Source: an uncultured archaeon (lineage in GTDB: Archaea > Thermoproteota > Nitrososphaeria > Nitrososphaerales > Nitrosopumilaceae). Taken from it: a stretch of DNA of 11,236 nucleotides. A model generated the notes under the pieces. That model was not told the origin of the DNA, did no database searches, and was given only the letters and a program-made list of their open reading frames with translations. Of this stretch, positions 7,361 to 11,236 are shown in pieces. Where the stretch lies: NCBI GenBank assembly GCA_937896495.1, contig CALBNQ010000053.1, positions 1 to 11,236 of the forward strand. The letters are read 5' to 3'. The translations under genes and the position numbers were made by a program. Each line of letters begins with the position of its first letter. Position 1 is the first letter of the stretch.

Positions 7361-7388
7361 AAATATATTCATAAATAATCAATATATT
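7361..7388 (+). promoter_or_regulatory. GAPDH promoter region with duplicated AATATATT
   Basis: The self-complementary octamer AATATATT occurs at 7362-7369 and again at 7381-7388, 19 bases apart. Between them ATAAATAA (7371-7378) is centred about 26 bases before the ATG at 7401, a good TATA position for a leaderless message. The flanking octamers could be protein-binding sites or an alternative TATA box. The whole 142-base gap to the dsbA-like gene holds no further ORF or RNA gene that I can see. Confidence 0.4.
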
Positions 7389-7400
7389 TTTAGAAATAAT

Positions 7401-8453
7401 ATGAAAAAGATTTTTGTAAATGGTTACGGTTCAATTGGAAGCAGAATCACCTCGTTTCTAAAAGACGATCCAGAAATTACAGTTATTGGTGTCGGAAAAT
7501 ATTCTCCTGATGAGAAAGTAAATGTGGCAATATCTAGAGGATTGAATGTTTATGTTCCTGAAAGAAAATTAGATTCTTTTTCTGATTACAAAATATCTGG
7601 AACTATAGAATCTGCACTTGATGAATGTGATTTAGTTATTGACGCTGCTCCTGGTGGACATGGTTACAAAAATAAAAAAAATCTATATGAACCAAAAAAT
7701 ATTTCCGCTATTTATCAGGGTGGTGAATCCACTACTGGTGATGAATCTGTTTCTAATTTGTTGTTTAATTCAAGAGCAAATTATGATCTTGCATCAGGTA
7801 AACAACATGTGATGCAAGGTAGTTGTAATGTGACTGGTATGGGCAGAATTTTAGAACCTTTACGTGAAAAATTTGGAGATGACTTAATTCGATTTGATGT
7901 TACATTAGTTAGAAGGTGGGCAGACATTGAACAAACAGAAAAGAAAGTTTCCGATACCATTGAAATGACTGAAAAACCTCATCATGGTGATGATGTTAAA
8001 TTGTATTTTGGCAAAGATGCACCACTTTATGTTCGTGCAATTAAAGTCCCTACTAGACAAATGCATTTACACATAATGGATATAAGATTCAAAGAAACTG
8101 CTCCAAAACCCTCTGAACTCCACAATATTTTTGCAGATGAGTTTGGGGTTGCAACATTATGGACTGCAAAGGGTACCAAAGATGTAAGGGATTATGCTCA
8201 AAATATGGGATTTAATTTTACAGACACTAACATGATTCACATTCATGCTAACATGACTACATCTATTGGAGATACTGTTCAAATGATGTATTCAGATGAT
8301 CAAACTGGAATTGTAATTCCTGAAAATCATATGTTGTTACAAGCAATGTTGTTTGATAAATCCTATGAAGATGCATTTGCACATACTGAATCTATCTTTC
8401 ATATGAAAGAGAAGAAATTAAAATTGCAAGAACATTTTGCAAAAAAAGACTAG
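7401..8453 (+). CDS. gap: Archaeal type II glyceraldehyde-3-phosphate dehydrogenase (phosphorylating, NAD(P)-dependent)
   Basis: The enzyme interconverts glyceraldehyde-3-phosphate and 1,3-bisphosphoglycerate in the cytosol. In an autotrophic archaeon it would mainly run toward sugars. The 350-residue protein follows the archaeal, not the bacterial, GAPDH pattern. It has a Rossmann start NGYGSIGSR (7-15), DAAPGGHGYKNKKNLYE (81-97) matching the archaeal SPGG-x-GAKN block, and IYQGGE (104-109). The catalytic C142 is in GSCNVTGMGR, RRW is at 171-173, HHGDDV at 194-199 and VPTRQMHLH at 216-224 with the active-site histidine region. The ATG start fits the family. The C-terminus is lysine-rich and runs about 10-15 residues past the usual end. 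Its TAG stop is shared in the palindrome CTAG with the stop of the opposing CNNM-family gene, so the two coding regions overlap by four bases. Confidence 0.94.
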   Translation: MKKIFVNGYGSIGSRITSFLKDDPEITVIGVGKYSPDEKVNVAISRGLNVYVPERKLDSFSDYKISGTIESALDECDLVIDAAPGGHGYKNKKNLYEPKNISAIYQGGESTTGDESVSNLLFNSRANYDLASGKQHVMQGSCNVTGMGRILEPLREKFGDDLIRFDVTLVRRWADIEQTEKKVSDTIEMTEKPHHGDDVKLYFGKDAPLYVRAIKVPTRQMHLHIMDIRFKETAPKPSELHNIFADEFGVATLWTAKGTKDVRDYAQNMGFNFTDTNMIHIHANMTTSIGDTVQMMYSDDQTGIVIPENHMLLQAMLFDKSYEDAFAHTESIFHMKEKKLKLQEHFAKKD

Positions 8454-9703
8454 ATTCTAATTTTTTCAATTCTAATTTTTTGTGGAATATTTTTTGATAC
8501 TTTTTCCACTATGATTCTTAATTCATCAATTTCTACTTTGTCTCCTTCTTGGGGTATATCCTGGAGTCTTTCGTGAAGTAGTCCGTTAAGTGATGCATAG
8601 TCATCACCTTCAGGAATCTTTGTCTTGAAAACTTCATTAATTCTATCAATTTCAATGTCGCCATTTGTAATTATAGTATCTTGATCAATTCTTTCATATT
8701 CTTTCTTTCTTGTAAGGTCGGTTTCATCTTCAATTTCTCCAACAATTTCTTCTAACAAATCTTCAAGGGTAACTAGCCCTTCAACTCCTCCATGCTCGTC
8801 TACAACTATTGCCATGTGTGTCTTTCTTCCTTTCATTTCTTTTAGTAATGAACTGACCATTTTTTCTTGTGATGCAAAAACAGGTTTTCGTGCAATTTGT
8901 TCCAAACTTACCCCTTCATTGTCTTTTTCTAATTCTTTGAGAACATCTCTGACGTGAATAAATCCTACGATATCATCATGAGTTTCACCATAAATTGGAA
9001 TTCTTGAATGTCCACTTTGATTAATTTGTGGAAGTGCTTCAAAAAGTAATGTCTTTGAGTTTAATGTAAACATCTTAGTTCTTGGTGTCATTACTGAACG
9101 AATTACTGTATCATCAAATTTTAAAGCACCATGAACTAATTCCATCTCTTCTTTTTCAATAGCTTTTTCTTCTAATCCTTGGTCAATCACTCCCATAATT
9201 TCTTCTTCTGTGATTGGTGGCGGGGTGTAACTACTTCCTGTAATTTTTACAACTCCTCTTGTAATCACCTCAAAGAATTTTACTACTGGATAAAATGCAT
9301 AACTAAATCCAAGTAATACTGGAGCATATCTTAATGCAATTTTAGTTGAATTTGCATTGCAATATGTTTTTGGTGTTATTTCTCCAAAGACTAAAATCAA
9401 AAAGGTCATTGCGCCAACTGCAATCCCTAAACCATCGTTTCCAAATAACCTAATTGCTACACTTGTGGCAAGAGCAGATGCTCCAACATTAACTAAATTA
9501 TTTCCTAAATTAACACTTGACATCATCCAACTTGGATTGGTTTTTAGTTTGTGCAATGCTTTAGAACCTTTCTTCCCATCATTGAGTAATTGAATCACTT
9601 TTGACTTTCTAATTCCTACTAGGGCAACTTCTAAACCACTAAAAAAACCAGATAATCCAATTAAAACTGCTAGAGCTGAAATCTCTATCCATAATTCTAC
9701 CAT
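8450..9703 (-). CDS. CNNM/CorC-family membrane protein with DUF21, CBS pair and CorC_HlyC domains
   Basis: This 417-residue protein has the full domain order of the CNNM/CorC family, whose members are linked to magnesium (and cobalt) efflux; older annotations call them hemolysin-like. Residues 1-160 form the DUF21 transmembrane domain, with helices near 5-27, 60-85, 92-110 and 125-145. It carries SGFFSGLEVAL (18-28), NPSWMMSSVNLGNNLVN (56-72) and FGEITPK (106-112). A CBS pair follows, with VMTPRTKMF (204-212), GHSRIPIYGE (231-240) and VVDEHGGVEGLVTLEDLLEEI (in 300-320), the usual nucleotide-sensing module. Residues about 335-415 make the C-terminal CorC_HlyC domain. The start is ATG 9703, with GGAG six bases upstream. 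It sits 135 bases downstream of thrC on the same strand, with its own candidate control region. Ion specificity cannot be read from sequence. Confidence 0.92.
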   Translation of the reverse strand: MVELWIEISALAVLIGLSGFFSGLEVALVGIRKSKVIQLLNDGKKGSKALHKLKTNPSWMMSSVNLGNNLVNVGASALATSVAIRLFGNDGLGIAVGAMTFLILVFGEITPKTYCNANSTKIALRYAPVLLGFSYAFYPVVKFFEVITRGVVKITGSSYTPPPITEEEIMGVIDQGLEEKAIEKEEMELVHGALKFDDTVIRSVMTPRTKMFTLNSKTLLFEALPQINQSGHSRIPIYGETHDDIVGFIHVRDVLKELEKDNEGVSLEQIARKPVFASQEKMVSSLLKEMKGRKTHMAIVVDEHGGVEGLVTLEDLLEEIVGEIEDETDLTRKKEYERIDQDTIITNGDIEIDRINEVFKTKIPEGDDYASLNGLLHERLQDIPQEGDKVEIDELRIIVEKVSKNIPQKIRIEKIRI

Positions 9704-9709
9704 ATTCTT

Positions 9710-9713
9710 CTCC
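9710..9713 (-). promoter_or_regulatory. Shine-Dalgarno GGAG before the CNNM-family gene
   Basis: On the minus strand GGAG is followed by six bases and then ATG 9703, a good ribosome-binding distance that supports this start and implies a short leader. The other well-placed genes in this window look leaderless or lack a clear site. Confidence 0.55.
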
Positions 9714-9724
9714 GAAAAAATTCC

Positions 9725-9742
9725 TGAGAATCATTGTTCTCA
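9725..9742. promoter_or_regulatory. Inverted repeat upstream of the CNNM-family gene
   Basis: TGAGAA-TCATTG-TTCTCA is a perfect 6-6-6 inverted repeat 22-39 bases before the ATG. The minus strand carries an AT-rich CTAAATGAATA just upstream (about 9745-9755) that could be the TATA box, placing the repeat around the expected transcription start. This is where a repressor would act; the regulator is unknown. Confidence 0.35.
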
Positions 9743-9838
9743 CTATTCATTTAGTTTTTTTGCACCATCTTTTGGTAAGTATAATTTTACAAACCTACGA
9801 TTTAACTCTTAAGATCTAAATTTGAGCCTGATTTTTAA

Positions 9839-11176
9839 TTAATTTCTAGGAGGATTTGCAAATCTGTTTTCTGGATTATTGTGATAGTTTACTGGTAACA
9901 TTGCATCTTTTTGTCTACCTGTTAGAATTCCTACTACTGTCTCATCTTTCTTTATTATCCCTTCACTAATCAATTTCTTAATGCCTACCACTGATGCACC
10001 TGATGCCATTTCACAATCAAATCCATTTAATCCAACTACTGACATTCCATCAAGCATTTCTGAATCCGTTACTGTTGTAACTACTCCATCTGTAAATTCT
10101 AATGCACGCAAACCTTTTAGAATATTTGCAGGTCTTCCAATTTGGATCGCAGTAGCTTTTGTTTTTGGTCTTAATCCTTCTTTATCTAAATGATCATAAT
10201 ATCTGGAAATTAATTCTGTATTTGGTTTACCTTTATTCCAACGTAATTCTTCCCCTTCAAACTTACCGTTATACAAATCAGACAATGTACTTGCACCTTC
10301 AGAATTAATTACTGCAATCCTTGGAATTTTTTTTATCCATCCCCATTCATACAATTCCATCAAAGCTTTTCCACAACTTGATGTATTTCCTAAAGCACCA
10401 CCTGGATACACAATCCAATCAGGTGCTTCCCAGTTAAGATATTCTAATGCTCTAAATGGAATTGTTTTTTGACCTTCGATTCTAAACGGATTGATTGAAT
10501 TTACTGTATATCCATCATGATTTTTTGCATCATCTAATGATTGTTTTAGCGCATCATCAAAATTCCCATCAATTTCAAGGATTTGAGCTCCATATTGATA
10601 TGCTTGACTTAATTTTCCTGGTGCAATTTGACCTGCTGGAATATACACATCACAATTAATTCCTTCATTTGCTGCAAACATTCCTGCAGCTGCTGATGTA
10701 TTGCCTGTAGATGCACACACAATTTTTTTTGCTCCCACCATTTTTGCATGAGTAACCGCAGTTGCCATTCCGTTATCTTTGAAAGAACCACTAGGATTGT
10801 ATCCTTCTGGTTGTAACCATAAATTATCACTATCAATTCCTATGAATTCTGAAGCTTTGGTCATGTGATATGGTTTTGACAATCTACCTTCTGCACCATC
10901 CAATGAAACCAAAAATTTTGAACACTGTTCAATATCTTCAGTATCTATTTGACAAAAATTCAATAATTCTCTAAATCTCCAAACACCACTTTCATTGAAA
11001 ATACTTCCTTGTGGGTTACGTCTTTTGTAAAATACTTCTTTGAGACTCTCTGAGGGTTTATTTTTATATTTTACATCTAACAAATGTCCTTTTTCACATT
11101 GAACATTTGTACTCTCTATTGGATACTCTAAACCACATTGTAAATCAATACATTTGAGATATGCGACACCTTGCAT
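9839..11176 (-). CDS. thrC: Threonine synthase
   Basis: ThrC is a cytosolic PLP enzyme that converts O-phospho-L-homoserine to L-threonine. I choose ATG 11176 (445 residues) over the TTG at 11230, because the extra 18 residues do not resemble the family and they would cover a TATA box exactly 27 bases before the ATG. The protein starts with a small zinc-ribbon-like segment, C9-x4-C14 and C27-x3-H31. The catalytic domain follows: EGYNPSGSFKDNGM with PLP lysine K133, the STGNTSAAAG phosphate/PLP loop (156-165), INPFRIEGQKT (about 228-238), YPGGALGNTSS (257-267) near the cofactor ring, and a C-terminal VGILTG (about 415-420). Together these match archaeal/bacterial fold-type II threonine synthases with an N-terminal metal ribbon. 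It is followed on the same strand by the CNNM-family gene after 135 bases; no functional link is obvious. Confidence 0.93.
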   Translation of the reverse strand: MQGVAYLKCIDLQCGLEYPIESTNVQCEKGHLLDVKYKNKPSESLKEVFYKRRNPQGSIFNESGVWRFRELLNFCQIDTEDIEQCSKFLVSLDGAEGRLSKPYHMTKASEFIGIDSDNLWLQPEGYNPSGSFKDNGMATAVTHAKMVGAKKIVCASTGNTSAAAGMFAANEGINCDVYIPAGQIAPGKLSQAYQYGAQILEIDGNFDDALKQSLDDAKNHDGYTVNSINPFRIEGQKTIPFRALEYLNWEAPDWIVYPGGALGNTSSCGKALMELYEWGWIKKIPRIAVINSEGASTLSDLYNGKFEGEELRWNKGKPNTELISRYYDHLDKEGLRPKTKATAIQIGRPANILKGLRALEFTDGVVTTVTDSEMLDGMSVVGLNGFDCEMASGASVVGIKKLISEGIIKKDETVVGILTGRQKDAMLPVNYHNNPENRFANPPRN

Positions 11177-11197
11177 TACATTTACAACAAAATAGTG

Positions 11198-11207
11198 ATA
11201 ATTTAAA
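11198..11207 (-). promoter_or_regulatory. TATA box for thrC
   Basis: On the minus strand TTTAAATTAT is centred about 27 bases before the thrC ATG at 11176. It is the best archaeal TATA match in the window and predicts a leaderless mRNA starting at or next to the ATG, which in turn supports that start codon. Confidence 0.6.
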
Positions 11208-11212
11208 GCAAA

Positions 11213-11229
11213 TGTGTAATTTTTACACA
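11213..11229. promoter_or_regulatory. 17-base palindrome upstream of the thrC TATA box
   Basis: TGTGTAA-TTT-TTACACA is a perfect inverted repeat with 7-base arms. It ends five bases upstream of the TATA box, in the position where archaeal activators, or repressors covering the BRE, bind. Lrp/AsnC-family regulators, common in archaeal amino-acid genes, bind sites of this size, but the regulator here is a guess. Confidence 0.5.
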
Positions 11230-11236
11230 ACTCGAG

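Noticed and set aside
10609..10836. 75-codon minus-strand ORF within thrC
   Set aside because: It is a frame-shifted shadow of the thrC coding sequence with low-complexity Gln/Leu content.
11231..11236. CTCGAG (XhoI site) at the very end of the window
   Set aside because: It could mark a cloning junction, but a six-base match at an edge proves nothing and there is no vector sequence beside it.

Overview
The window looks like chromosomal DNA of a low-GC ammonia-oxidising archaeon (Nitrososphaerota/Thaumarchaeota, Nitrosopumilus-like). Support comes from the AT-rich coding style, an archaeal type II glyceraldehyde-3-phosphate dehydrogenase, a mevalonate-pathway HMG-CoA synthase, archaeal TATA-like boxes placed about 27 bases before start codons, and bacterial-type biotin genes as found in this phylum. 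The lineage is inferred from gene content and style; no marker such as rRNA is present.

Layout. Positions 3-2102 (+) hold the C-terminal part of a large secreted surface protein made of Ig-like beta-sandwich repeats, cut by the window start. A 279-base gap follows, with what may be a decayed C-terminal tail in another frame. Next is a divergent biotin pair: bioA (2382-3698, -) and bioD (3769-4455, +), separated by 70 bases that carry a 6-6-6 inverted repeat. Facing bioD is a minus-strand series: dsbA-like (6554-7258), HMG-CoA synthase (5050-6444) and an unrecognised 182-residue protein (4460-5008) whose predicted secondary structure resembles a degenerate PD-(D/E)XK nuclease fold. Archaeal GAPDH (7401-8453, +) diverges from the dsbA-like gene. 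It meets a CNNM/CorC-family membrane protein (8450-9703, -) tail to tail, and the two genes share a CTAG that holds both stop codons. Threonine synthase (9839-11176, -) closes the window, with a clear TATA box and an upstream palindrome inside the last 60 bases.

How the genes fit together. Most are core anabolism. BioA and BioD supply biotin, which autotrophic thaumarchaea need for the acetyl-CoA/propionyl-CoA carboxylase of carbon fixation. HMG-CoA synthase feeds isoprenoid lipid synthesis, GAPDH works in gluconeogenesis or glycolysis, and ThrC makes threonine. The surface protein, the DsbA-like oxidoreductase and the CNNM protein act at or outside the membrane.

I see no CRISPR array, transposase, integrase, toxin-antitoxin pair, tRNA or rRNA, and no convincing new multi-gene system. 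The points most worth a second look are the symmetric candidate operators before bioA/bioD, thrC and the CNNM gene, the nuclease-like 182-residue protein, and the repeat-built surface protein with its possible broken tail.
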